Assembly: GCF_036567765.1 (NCBI RefSeq)
Contig: NZ_DATCTU010000118.1
Location: forward strand, 28,324 to 92,323
DNA: 64,000 nt
Direction of reading: 5' to 3'
Origin: Pseudobacteroides sp.
Lineage (GTDB): Bacteria; Bacillota; Clostridia; Acetivibrionales; DSM-2933
How positions within the stretch are numbered: position 1 is the first letter of the stretch; each line of letters begins with the position of its first letter. The notes under the pieces are model-generated. The model was not told the origin of the DNA and did no database searches. It worked only from the letters and a program-made list of their open reading frames with translations. A program made the translations under genes and the position numbers. Of this stretch, positions 1 through 8,425 are shown piece after piece.

Positions 1-2
1 AC

Positions 3-755
3 ATGTATGACATCATAACAACGGCAATGAGTGTAAGGCAGGAAGATGCCTGGAATAACATTCGCCTATGTCTTACAAGCTCAGCGTTTATGGAAGCTCA
101 TATTTTTGAAAAATTTTATTCATTGACGAGTATCCCAATCCGCTCCATTTACTGTTCTTCAGAGGGTGGAGCTGTTACATATAACGATGCTGAGGACATC
201 ATAAAGGTGCGTAGCTCGGTTGGAAGGCCGCTTCAGGGGGTAGAGCTAATAATTGTTAATGGGGAAGGCCGTGAGGCAAATCCTGGTGAAATAGGTGAGA
301 TTTACGTTGCAGGATCACATCTGGCTGCTGGCTACTACAATAAGCTTGAGTTGCAGGAAATAGTGTTTAGCCCGCAGGGAATTAGAACCGGTGATTTAGG
401 TGCCTTTGATAGTGAGGGGTATCTAACGTTGCATGGGCGTGCATCCGAGACCATTAATGTAAGCGGGCACTTAGTAAATCCTGGAGAGGTTGAGGAAGTT
501 ATAGCGGAAATTGCGGCTATTTCAGAAGTGGTGGTCTATAGTAAGGCGGACGAGCACCTTGGGGAATGCATTGCTTCAAAAATAGTCCTTAATGATGATT
601 GCACAAATCTTAGTACGGATGAAATACTTGACTTTTGCAGTAAAAAGCTGAATCATTATAAGCTGCCTCGTCACATTGAGTTTGTTAAAGAACTACCTAA
701 AAGCCGTTATGGTAAAAAAGTGAGGACTTTTCATGCTAACGGGGGTTGGGAATGA
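3..755 (+). CDS. ANL-superfamily adenylating enzyme (acyl/aminoacyl-AMP ligase), 5'-truncated by window edge
   Basis: C-terminal 250 residues of an AMP-forming ligase; the frame is open to the window edge, so the real start lies upstream. Core ANL motifs are visible: an A5-like YCSSEGG (50-56), A7 RTGDLGAF (128-135), the A8 hinge GRASETINVSG (145-155) and the A10 region PKSRYGKK, where K238 is the likely adenylation lysine. The enzyme would activate a carboxylic acid as an acyl-AMP and transfer it, probably to one of the free ACPs downstream. No carrier domain follows in the same chain, so it is a stand-alone type. Its stop overlaps the next start as ATGA (translational coupling). The substrate cannot be read from this portion because the specificity-forming half is missing. 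Confidence 0.9.
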   Translation: MYDIITTAMSVRQEDAWNNIRLCLTSSAFMEAHIFEKFYSLTSIPIRSIYCSSEGGAVTYNDAEDIIKVRSSVGRPLQGVELIIVNGEGREANPGEIGEIYVAGSHLAAGYYNKLELQEIVFSPQGIRTGDLGAFDSEGYLTLHGRASETINVSGHLVNPGEVEEVIAEIAAISEVVVYSKADEHLGECIASKIVLNDDCTNLSTDEILDFCSKKLNHYKLPRHIEFVKELPKSRYGKKVRTFHANGGWE

Positions 756-1651
756 TACTGGTAACCGGATGTGCAGGATATATAGGGAGCCGGCTTGCCG
801 AGGGTCTTTTGAAGGATGGAATGCAGGTAAGGGGAATGATTCTTCCTGATGAAAGAGAAAATGTCAAACACTTGGTGAAACTGGGGCTAAAGGTTTGGGA
901 AGGTGATCTTCTAAAACCAGAAACTTTGGATGGAGTCGGTGAGGATATATCAATGATATATCATTTGGCAGGGGGGCATTTTTCATCCATTAAAAAAATG
1001 GAAGAACTTTATATTGAAGGTACAAGAAGATTGCTGGAAAATTTTGTAGAGTGCGGCATTAAGGCTTGTGTGATTGCAAGTAATGGAGCTGTTTATGGTG
1101 ATTGTGGGGACGAAATAATCAAAGAGAATCGTGAACCAAGACCTACTCACCCCTTTGGAGATATTACATTAAAAATGGAACAGCAGGTAATGAAATATCA
1201 CAAACAAAACGGATTTCCAGGAATAATTTTGCGGATTGCTGAAGTATACGGGCCTGCACAATATAATTTCCTAAAGAGTGGATCCCCTCAAAATACTATT
1301 CTTCTTGGAGATGGAACAAACTTTAATTCTAGAATTCATATTAAGGATGTACTCAATGTTTTAAGGCTTGCACCCTTCAAATTGGCTGCAGGCCAAGCCT
1401 ATAACGTAACAGATGATCAGCCTGTACGACAGGTGGATTTTTATACCAAACTAGCTGAAATAACGGGGAGTGCACCGCCAAGGTGGATTTCGTTAGATAA
1501 TATGGACCATAGGATCAAATTAAGTATTCATGGATTGCGTGCCCTATCTCTAAGGATGTCAGGAGAAAAAATCAAAAAGGCTCTTGATTATGAGCTGATA
1601 TTCCCGACGTATAAAGAAGGTATAAAGTTCTTATCAGTGCTCAATGAGTAG
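752..1651 (+). CDS. NAD(P)-dependent epimerase/dehydratase-like extended SDR with altered catalytic motif
   Basis: 299 residues from ATG 752, which overlaps the upstream stop; a TTG at 746 is in frame but less likely. The N-terminal Rossmann motif TGCAGYIGS (residues 5-13) and the VYG and LRIAEVYGP signatures place it with extended SDRs acting on nucleotide sugars or similar substrates. The usual YxxxK catalytic motif is replaced: the segment reads HPFGDITLK, with Phe135 where Tyr is expected and the Lys displaced by two residues. It may therefore be impaired, bind without redox catalysis, or use other residues. It is co-transcribed with the adenylating enzyme. Family assignment is firm; the reaction is unknown. 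Confidence 0.8.
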   Translation: MILVTGCAGYIGSRLAEGLLKDGMQVRGMILPDERENVKHLVKLGLKVWEGDLLKPETLDGVGEDISMIYHLAGGHFSSIKKMEELYIEGTRRLLENFVECGIKACVIASNGAVYGDCGDEIIKENREPRPTHPFGDITLKMEQQVMKYHKQNGFPGIILRIAEVYGPAQYNFLKSGSPQNTILLGDGTNFNSRIHIKDVLNVLRLAPFKLAAGQAYNVTDDQPVRQVDFYTKLAEITGSAPPRWISLDNMDHRIKLSIHGLRALSLRMSGEKIKKALDYELIFPTYKEGIKFLSVLNE

Positions 1652-1690
1652 CTGTCAATGAACGAAAAATATATTTAGGAGGTGGATCCT

Positions 1691-2065
1691 TTGAAAATTG
1701 AAGTAAATTGTAAAAATAATCAATGGTGGAGTATGATACTAAATCAAGATCAGAACAAAAGATATTCAAGACAAATTATTATGGATCAATTTGGATATGA
1801 TGGTCAATAAAAATTAACGAATACAAAAGTTCTGGTTATCGGTGCTGGTGGTCTGGGATCACCAGCATTATTCTACCTTGCAGCTGCTGGAGTAGAGACT
1901 ATTGGTGTAGCGGATTTTGACGAGGTAGGAGTTTCCAAACTCCAAAGGCAAATACTTCATTTTACCAATGATATAGGTAGAAAGAAGGTTGATTCTGCCA
2001 GTGAAAAATTATTGGCATCAAATCCTGACATTCAAATTGTGAAGCATCGCTGCAGGGTAAGATAA
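1691..2065 (+). pseudogene. ThiF/MoeB/HesA-type E1-like adenylyltransferase, disrupted
   Basis: Reading from TTG 1691 (behind GGAGGTGG) gives an E1-like N-terminus with KRYSRQIIM, interrupted by TAA at 1808-1810 where the family usually has Glu after the GxxGQ segment. The same frame then continues with KVLVIGAGGLGSPA, the nucleotide-binding motif, and a typical helix, strand and DFDEV element. The homology stops after NPDIQIV at the stop 2063-2065, about 125 codons against the usual 250-340, so the catalytic cysteine half is gone. There are thus two lesions: a nonsense codon and a 3' truncation. Intact members activate a protein or peptide C-terminus for sulfur transfer or amide formation. 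Confidence 0.85.
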
Positions 2066-2087
2066 ATAGTAGAAGGAGAGTGTCTTT

Positions 2088-2954
2088 ATGGATAATCCAT
2101 GTACGTGTGCTGAAAAAGTACTTCCTAATGGTACTGTAGTTTCGAGTTTTCCTGGTGTAGGCGGAGAATGGGAAGTACCTTCGCAATTCCAGCATGTCCT
2201 AGAGTATTTTAGGCACGGGATCGATGTAAGTGAAGCATCCGTTGTGTTAGACATAGGAGCAAATATTGGTCTATTTGCTTTAACAGTTTATGACCGCTGT
2301 AAAGGGAATGTATGTGTACATTCATTCGAGCCGATTCCTCCAACCTTTGATGATTTGGAGAAAAACTTTTCGTGCTACGATACGAATAAACTTAAGGCGT
2401 ATCCCTTTGGTATTTCAAATAAAACAGGAACACTTAGCTTTACTCATTATCCTAATGCACCAGGGCTTTCCACTCACTACCCTGAATATATGAAAGTAGG
2501 CCTGGAGCAGATGTTAAATAATATAGAAAGTAACGCAGAGGCATTGCCAGAGTTTTTTGTTAATGCAAATAAGCAAGAAATTACCGAGGATAAAGATAAA
2601 AGCCGCTTTAACAAAATGCGTGCAGTTTTAGGGCTCAAAACTGTCTTTCAGGAACTGCATGTCCAATGCCAAGTCAAGACGCTATCCGATTTTATGAAGG
2701 AAAATACAATTGAGAAAATTGATTTGCTGAAGGTGGATGTAAATGGCAGCGAAATGGATGTTTTTGAAGGCATTGAGGATAGAGATTGGCAAAAGATCAG
2801 ACAAGTAGTTACAGAAGTGCCTCTTGGAGGTGAAAGGCTTGAAATTCTAAAAGACCTTCTTCATAAAAAAGGATTTACAAGTGTCATCGCAGAAGAACAA
2901 GCACCTGTTGTAAATAAAGGACTAGCATACTTTATAGTTTATGCAAAGAAGTAA
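2088..2954 (+). CDS. FkbM family SAM-dependent methyltransferase (copy 1)
   Basis: 288 residues, ATG 2088 behind AGAAGGAG. The SAM-binding motif I is VVLDIGANIGLF (52-63), followed by the EPIP acidic loop and the FkbM-typical segment DLLKVDVNGSE near 213-223. FkbM enzymes O-methylate hydroxyl groups of polyketides, sugars and peptides. A second copy of clear common ancestry lies at 22240-23094 (shared YDRCKGNV, FPFG and SNQ/SNK segments, and the same C-terminus ending in a FIVYA/FVLIYA strand), so the cluster has two related methyltransferases. Target unknown. Confidence 0.9.
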   Translation: MDNPCTCAEKVLPNGTVVSSFPGVGGEWEVPSQFQHVLEYFRHGIDVSEASVVLDIGANIGLFALTVYDRCKGNVCVHSFEPIPPTFDDLEKNFSCYDTNKLKAYPFGISNKTGTLSFTHYPNAPGLSTHYPEYMKVGLEQMLNNIESNAEALPEFFVNANKQEITEDKDKSRFNKMRAVLGLKTVFQELHVQCQVKTLSDFMKENTIEKIDLLKVDVNGSEMDVFEGIEDRDWQKIRQVVTEVPLGGERLEILKDLLHKKGFTSVIAEEQAPVVNKGLAYFIVYAKK

Positions 2955-2981
2955 GATGCTCTATGAGAGGAGTTGTTTTTA

Positions 2982-4151
2982 GTGAGGCTTTCCGTCGCAT
3001 ATAATGGAGATCTGGAACTCATTGATAGGTTAAGGGACATAAAATCTGTTGTAAATATATTTGGTGCTCAAAGCAAAAGTGTAACCGGAGGGGGGAGAAG
3101 TTCCTTTACTCTTCCGGATGTTCATCAGACAGATATTGAAAAAGCAGTGGATAAAGCTCACTCATACGGGATTGAATTTAACTATGTAATGAATAGTTCG
3201 TGTATGGGCAATAAGGAATACACAAGTTCCAAATATAAGGACATTGTGGAGCACTTGGATTGGCTGATGGAAATGGGTGTAGATTGGATTACCCTTGCAA
3301 ATCCATATATTATTGAAATTAGTAAGAAAAGACATCACAATTTAAAAATTAGCCTCTCTTCTTTCGTAACAGTAGAAAGTGTTCAGAGAGCGAAATATTA
3401 TGATGAAATCGGTGTAGATGAAATTACGGTAAGGGAAAATGTAAACAGGAGTTTCCAACTGTTAAAAGAAATGAAACAGAGTGTAAAGTGTGAGATTCAA
3501 TTGCTTGCAAATCAAGCTTGTTTATACCAGTGCCCCTATCAGTTTTACCATTGTAACTTTGTAAGCCATGCCTCTCAAAGAGACAACCCGTCATCGGAGG
3601 GTCAACTGGATTTCAGCATTTTAAAGTGTAACCACTTGAGGTTTACGGATCCTGCGGAGCTTATAAAGACTTGTTGGATAAGGCCGGAAGATCTCTTGCA
3701 TTATGAAGAGATTGGAATTGATAAGTTTAAATTATCGGATAGAAGCAGTCCAACCTCCTGGTTGGCCAAAGTAGCTGAAGCCTATCATAATAGAAGGTTT
3801 GAAGGAAATCTGGCAGAAATTCTTAATCTGTGTATAGGAATGAATAGAAGGCAAGCCAATAGTCCATTGCAGGCAAGTCATCCAAAATTGACTGATGAAT
3901 ATAAAAATATGCGTAAACTTTTAAAAGCCTTTGCTCTTTTAGAAGTCAATATTAAAAATGAGGGATTGGAAGGGTTTATAAATTATTTTAAGTCTAAGGA
4001 TTGTAAATCCACATCCTGTGATAAATGCCAATATTGTAATAAAGTTGCAGAAAGGGTTGTTAGCTTTCCTTATCCGGACGGTATTAAAAGGGCACTGCAG
4101 GATATCGATGATTTGGTTGAGCAAATGGTAACCCGTGGAATAGCTGAGTAA
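2982..4151 (+). CDS. Peptidase U32-family protein (possible Fe-S, O2-independent hydroxylase-like)
   Basis: 389 residues. GTG 2982 is chosen because AGAGGAG lies nine bases upstream; a TTG at 2973 is also in frame. The TIM-barrel-like U32 pattern is clear, including a central LANQACLYQCPYQFYHC segment and a conserved KCNHLRF strand. Cysteines C180, C184, C191 and C216 could ligate an Fe-S cluster, as in UbiU/UbiV, TrhP and RlhA, the U32 proteins known to hydroxylate without oxygen. The C-terminus adds a second cluster CxxxxCxxCxxC (CKSTSCDKCQYC). In a biosynthetic operon of an anaerobe an oxygen-independent tailoring oxidation is attractive, but protease or chaperone-like roles are not excluded. 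Confidence 0.75.
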   Translation: MRLSVAYNGDLELIDRLRDIKSVVNIFGAQSKSVTGGGRSSFTLPDVHQTDIEKAVDKAHSYGIEFNYVMNSSCMGNKEYTSSKYKDIVEHLDWLMEMGVDWITLANPYIIEISKKRHHNLKISLSSFVTVESVQRAKYYDEIGVDEITVRENVNRSFQLLKEMKQSVKCEIQLLANQACLYQCPYQFYHCNFVSHASQRDNPSSEGQLDFSILKCNHLRFTDPAELIKTCWIRPEDLLHYEEIGIDKFKLSDRSSPTSWLAKVAEAYHNRRFEGNLAEILNLCIGMNRRQANSPLQASHPKLTDEYKNMRKLLKAFALLEVNIKNEGLEGFINYFKSKDCKSTSCDKCQYCNKVAERVVSFPYPDGIKRALQDIDDLVEQMVTRGIAE

Positions 4152-4175
4152 ATAAATTATGTGAGGTATATAAGC

Positions 4176-4448
4176 ATGTTTCAGATGAAAGATGTGGATG
4201 CATTTATCCTAAATTTAATATCAAATGAAGCCAAAATATCGAGTCTTGATTTTGAGGACACTGTTGAGCTGAGTTCCATCCAAATATTAAGAGTTCTGGC
4301 ACAGATAGAAAAAAAGTTTCAGGTTGAGATCGATGACAAATATGTATTTCATGGATTGTTTTCTAGTGCAAGGGTGTTGAGTTCGTATATATCCAATAAA
4401 CTTAGCTTGACAGATAGCAAAGAGTGGATGGAAAGTATTAAAAAATAA
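4176..4448 (+). CDS. Acyl/peptidyl carrier protein-like (ACP 1), atypical Ser motif
   Basis: 90 residues. ATG 4176 is preferred over GTG 4161 because GAGG sits about ten bases before it. The size, acidity and four-helix pattern fit a free-standing carrier protein. The phosphopantetheine site would be Ser34 in ELSSIQI, where the usual Asp before Ser is Ser33. It ends 17 bp before a large protein of unknown type, the same arrangement as ACP 2 and its partner at 6.3-8.4 kb. The relaxed motif raises the possibility that it is not pantetheinylated. Confidence 0.7.
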   Translation: MFQMKDVDAFILNLISNEAKISSLDFEDTVELSSIQILRVLAQIEKKFQVEIDDKYVFHGLFSSARVLSSYISNKLSLTDSKEWMESIKK

Positions 4449-4465
4449 TATTTTGGAGGTTCATT

Positions 4466-6277
4466 GTGAATAGTGAACATATGGCAATGAAGGTTGATGA
4501 TAAAGAAGGTATTCAAAATCTGGTAGTTCTTATGGGAACAGCAATGACAAATGCATTTGTCTTAGGAGATATTGAGCTTTTTATGAAATGGTTTACCCTT
4601 GATATTGTAAGTGATTACTATATGCGCAGATGGTTTTCGGGATATGCCGTAAAAGTGGCACAGCCTGCCAAGTGTAACTTTGACATTGAGAGCCTGGAAA
4701 AGGAATGCAGTGATTGTTTTACATGTAAGGTTAAATTTGAAATGATTTATGAAGTTCATGAATCTGAAACTGCATTTTTCACCATGAAGGTGCAGCACAA
4801 CAGTAGTGAAAGATCCGTAAAGATAACCGAGGTTCAGATAAGCCTGGATCATCCAGCGTGGAAAGATGACCCTATGTTAGTCCAAGGGGAGCTGCTACAG
4901 GAAGGTCGTATCAAAGAGCATTTGTACGCTTCAAAGTCCAAGGAATATTTGAATCGGAAATGGTGGGAAGAAAATGAACTGGCGGATATAAGCTGTGAAT
5001 CAGAGGAATGTCTGAAAGCAAGTATTTATGCCCGGGCGATTCCAAAATCCGTGAGGTTTAGAAATACACATCCTGAAATAGACAGTGCCACTGTATTGTC
5101 TGATATGATGTCATATAAGGCCGCCAGATTGGCGTTCATATTAAAAGGCGGAAATATGGCTGCAAGTGTGAAGAAGATTAACCATTTTGGACAAGAAGCT
5201 CTTTTGACAAAGACTTATTCAGAGGTAAAAAAGGAGGATTCTACCTATTTTCCAGCAAGGGAATTGTCGCTGGTTCCCCTTTATAATATTGATGAGACCT
5301 TTCATCTGATGAAATCCTGTGAAAAGGCAGAGATCAGTTGCGTAGATATGGCATCGTTCTACACTTCACTTTTGCGGCTTAGTGGCATGAACCCCACAGA
5401 TATTTTTGTAGTAATCCAACCCTTTCACTATTTGACGATACTTAAGCTGCCTAAAAGCTACTATATTATAAGCATCAATGAGATTATGCCTATGAGCTCA
5501 AAAAGGCTATACGGAGACACAGATGTTACCAGAGTTGTTACACCAGCATTTTTCCTGGATGGGGAAGGCCAGACAAATATGCCGGATGACTTATTGCAGG
5601 AGGTGCAGCAATTTTTTAAAAATGGCATACCGATTTTTTCAATGCCAAAGGCGGATGAAAAGGCAAATGTTTTGCCTTTAGATGTTGAAAGCTGCCCAAC
5701 TGTAAATGAATACCCTACTGCCGAGGAACTAAACTGGGCAGTACGAAAATATGTTTTTGAGATGAGCCGTAAATATCCTGCATCTCCCTTTACATGGGCA
5801 AAATATTCGTACCAGACATTATTGGTAAACCAGCCCCAAGCTTATATCCTTTGGGCTATGAACTCATTGGAACTCCAGGGATTTTCAAAAGGATGCGACT
5901 CATTAGAACAAATTCTTACGTGGATGGCTGAGAGTCTTCATAGTGAATCAATATTTGAGGAAGCAGATAGAATCATGACCGCAGATCAGGTTTTTCGTAA
6001 TAAAACCGGCGGGCATAAAGATAAAGCGGTATTTTTATTTACAACTGCCAAATCTGCGAATTTAGCAGACGAAGGCGGTGTTATCATCACACCCGAAAGA
6101 AGCTATGTTGCTTTACGTAAAGCTTTAGAAAAGTATATTGTGATTGATTCAGAAAAACTAATCCCGGTTTCCGAAATAGAAGGAAATGTGATATTGGCAT
6201 TTGATGATGAAAATTGCTTTAAGCCTAAGGGGAAAAAGTTTGGAAAGCACCCGGCATGGTTAGAGGCTGTTGTATAA
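4466..6277 (+). CDS. Large uncharacterised protein with possible transglutaminase-like core (paralog A)
   Basis: 603 residues from GTG 4466 behind TTGGAGG. No family is recognised outright. The first 130 residues resemble a small alpha+beta (NTF2-like) domain. Around 285-340 there is a pattern reminiscent of transglutaminase/papain-like folds: Cys292 starting a helix (CVDMASFYTSLLRLSGM), then about 29 residues on His321 in a beta-strand (PFHYLTIL), then a hydrophobic strand ending IISIN. Strong conservation with paralog B includes YARAIP plus RFR, the TWAKY motif and EADRIMTADQV. It directly follows ACP 1. In andrimid biosynthesis the transglutaminase-like AdmF joins carrier-bound units, which gives a possible role, but this is inference. 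Confidence 0.55.
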   Translation: MNSEHMAMKVDDKEGIQNLVVLMGTAMTNAFVLGDIELFMKWFTLDIVSDYYMRRWFSGYAVKVAQPAKCNFDIESLEKECSDCFTCKVKFEMIYEVHESETAFFTMKVQHNSSERSVKITEVQISLDHPAWKDDPMLVQGELLQEGRIKEHLYASKSKEYLNRKWWEENELADISCESEECLKASIYARAIPKSVRFRNTHPEIDSATVLSDMMSYKAARLAFILKGGNMAASVKKINHFGQEALLTKTYSEVKKEDSTYFPARELSLVPLYNIDETFHLMKSCEKAEISCVDMASFYTSLLRLSGMNPTDIFVVIQPFHYLTILKLPKSYYIISINEIMPMSSKRLYGDTDVTRVVTPAFFLDGEGQTNMPDDLLQEVQQFFKNGIPIFSMPKADEKANVLPLDVESCPTVNEYPTAEELNWAVRKYVFEMSRKYPASPFTWAKYSYQTLLVNQPQAYILWAMNSLELQGFSKGCDSLEQILTWMAESLHSESIFEEADRIMTADQVFRNKTGGHKDKAVFLFTTAKSANLADEGGVIITPERSYVALRKALEKYIVIDSEKLIPVSEIEGNVILAFDDENCFKPKGKKFGKHPAWLEAVV

Positions 6278-6338
6278 ATTAAAGCAACTCAAGATGATAG
6301 TATTGCAAAATTATGTTGTTTAGGAAAGGATGTATTTT

Positions 6339-6617
6339 ATGAATGAAAAACGAGAGGAAATTAAAGAAAAGCTCCGTGAAATTTTTAGTGCAGTTTTAGG
6401 AAGGGAAATCACAGAGGATAGTTTCAAAGAGGGGCCGGGACTCACGGGAAGGTTGCATATCGATTCATTAATGGGCTTACAGATTATTGTAAAGATAGAA
6501 CAAAAATTTGGCGTCATTATAGAAGATGATGATTTTGCAATACAAATGTTGGACGCTATTGATAAAGCAATAGATTTTATTGAAAGTTCTATTTCTCCCG
6601 ATATAACGGTTCCATAA
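6339..6617 (+). CDS. Acyl carrier protein (ACP 2)
   Basis: 92 residues. ATG 6339 is chosen over ATG 6330 because AGGAAAGGA lies eight bases upstream. A canonical phosphopantetheine site is present: IDSLMGLQ with Ser43. Its sequence (REIFSAVLGREI and VKIEQKFGV) is typical of standalone ACPs of type II or hybrid systems. It sits between paralogs A and B of the unknown large proteins, 22 bp before paralog B, so it is the likely partner of B. Confidence 0.9.
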   Translation: MNEKREEIKEKLREIFSAVLGREITEDSFKEGPGLTGRLHIDSLMGLQIIVKIEQKFGVIIEDDDFAIQMLDAIDKAIDFIESSISPDITVP

Positions 6618-6639
6618 TCTATTGATCTGAGGTATGAAT

Positions 6640-8409
6640 ATGAAAATAGAAGAAAAAATACCCGATATTGTAGCGGATGAGTTGGCGGTTCATCGTGAGC
6701 ATATTGTTAAGCAGGTGATAGGAAGGCTGGAAATGGCTCTAAGAAATGGTGATTGCGACTTATGGACTAAGACAATTTATTCTGAGGATGATATTGCAAA
6801 TGAAGCTCAAAGAATTTGGTTTGAAGGGTATATTCTAAACCCTAATGCTTATAATGTAAGCATTAAAACACATTCTATTGTAAGCAATTTTACAAATGTT
6901 ATAGTTGACTGCTATTTGCAGTTGGAGTATGAAAAATTTAATCCTGTCAAAGAACTACACCGGTATACCATAGAATTCATCCATAAGTTAGGCGACTGGC
7001 GAATCACATGGCTTGAAAAAGTTCCAGCTTCCTTTGAGACGGATTGGATCAAAGGCCATAAGCCTTTCGACTTGACAGTAAAAAGCGAAGCAGATAATGA
7101 AATTTGGTGGGAAAATGAGAGCTTTATAAATCTTGTTAGGGAAGCCAAAGATCCACTATCCCCTTTAGTATATGCCAGAGCAATTCCTAGAAATATACGT
7201 TTCCGGGAGGCTCACCCCATGATCGAATGTGCTGCTTTGTTAGTGAATATGATGTCCATGAATACTTTGCAACTGGCATCACAAATTTTCGACAGTAACA
7301 AGCTGCAAATGTTAGCTAACTTGTATAATGCATCAAGGGATCGGATATTTATTAGATTAGTCCGCCCAGACCGTGATAATACATGGGCTAGTAAGTATTT
7401 AGCCCCCTGGTATGGGATTGATGAAATGGTCAGTTCAAGGAATGATGATGGGATCATAATCGGAAATTGTTCACCGGTCATGTCATTGTATTTTGCCATA
7501 TTACGTTTGGGTGGTTTTAAGTTTGGGGACTTATACCAACTCCGAATGAATAATCAGGATGTGGTCCTGGTGAGCATAGATTCCCAGGTATATTTGCTTA
7601 GCTCAGATAAACTGGTAGAACTTACGGATAAAACTCTCTACCATAATACAAGAGTAACGAAAGTATATAACGATCGATGGATATGGACATCTTTAGGGCT
7701 AACCAATATACCTGAAGCAATGCAGAAACAGCTCTCGGACTGGTTTATTAAAAATATTCCGAATTTCAGATTTCCTGATGAAGTGAAGGATTCGGGTTTA
7801 GCTTCTATTTTTAAGCCAGAGTCTGATCTACCCAGTTTGCTAAATATCCATGAGCCAATATTATTGAGTAGGAAAATAAAAGAGTATATCCTAAAAGCGA
7901 GCAATGAATATCCGGAGTCTTCTTATACATGGGCAAAGTATGGCTACCAGACGCTTTATGTACCTAAGCCTGAAACTTATGCAGTATGGTCATTGCAAAG
8001 CCCCCTCATGCAGGAATTTGTAAAAGGGTGTTCGAATTTTGACCATTTAATAACAGTGCTAAAAGAATATAAGAAAGAATCTATTTTTGTGGAAGCAGAT
8101 AGGATTATGACTGCTGATCAAGTGATTCGAAATAAAAGAGGGGATTATAAATCTCTTGCACTTTTCATGTATACTTGGTTCGTGCTGAGAGATAATAAAG
8201 AAGGACTTGTATTAATTACCAGCAAATGCTATTATTGTGGTTGGCTAGCCGAAGGTATTTGGAAATTTTGGGATATTGAAAACGAGAAGGAGGTATCCAC
8301 GCCTAAAGGGAAGATCATTCTAGCTTTTGATAATAAATATAGTTATTATCCTATGTCGAAAGCAATAAGCCAAATGGAGCCTTCGTGGTTGATGCTACTA
8401 GTAAATTGA
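6640..8409 (+). CDS. Large uncharacterised protein, paralog B of 4466-6277
   Basis: 589 residues from ATG 6640 (TGAGGT upstream; ATG 6634 is too close to it). It shares domain order and key blocks with paralog A: YARAIP plus RFR, TWAKYGYQTL, EADRIMTADQV, and a C-terminal ILAFDN strand. In the putative transglutaminase-like core Cys277 is kept (GNCSPVMSLY), but the position of A's His321 is Gln (NNQDVV). If that reading is right, B would lack the catalytic His and act as a structural or non-catalytic partner, or the motif is not catalytic at all. Probably a duplication of an ACP plus partner unit. Function unknown. Confidence 0.55.
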   Translation: MKIEEKIPDIVADELAVHREHIVKQVIGRLEMALRNGDCDLWTKTIYSEDDIANEAQRIWFEGYILNPNAYNVSIKTHSIVSNFTNVIVDCYLQLEYEKFNPVKELHRYTIEFIHKLGDWRITWLEKVPASFETDWIKGHKPFDLTVKSEADNEIWWENESFINLVREAKDPLSPLVYARAIPRNIRFREAHPMIECAALLVNMMSMNTLQLASQIFDSNKLQMLANLYNASRDRIFIRLVRPDRDNTWASKYLAPWYGIDEMVSSRNDDGIIIGNCSPVMSLYFAILRLGGFKFGDLYQLRMNNQDVVLVSIDSQVYLLSSDKLVELTDKTLYHNTRVTKVYNDRWIWTSLGLTNIPEAMQKQLSDWFIKNIPNFRFPDEVKDSGLASIFKPESDLPSLLNIHEPILLSRKIKEYILKASNEYPESSYTWAKYGYQTLYVPKPETYAVWSLQSPLMQEFVKGCSNFDHLITVLKEYKKESIFVEADRIMTADQVIRNKRGDYKSLALFMYTWFVLRDNKEGLVLITSKCYYCGWLAEGIWKFWDIENEKEVSTPKGKIILAFDNKYSYYPMSKAISQMEPSWLMLLVN

Positions 8410-8425
8410 CAAGGAGTGATTTAAA

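Noticed and set aside
1962..2254. Two overlapping minus ORFs around 2 kb
   Set aside because: Shadows of the E1 relic and the FkbM gene.
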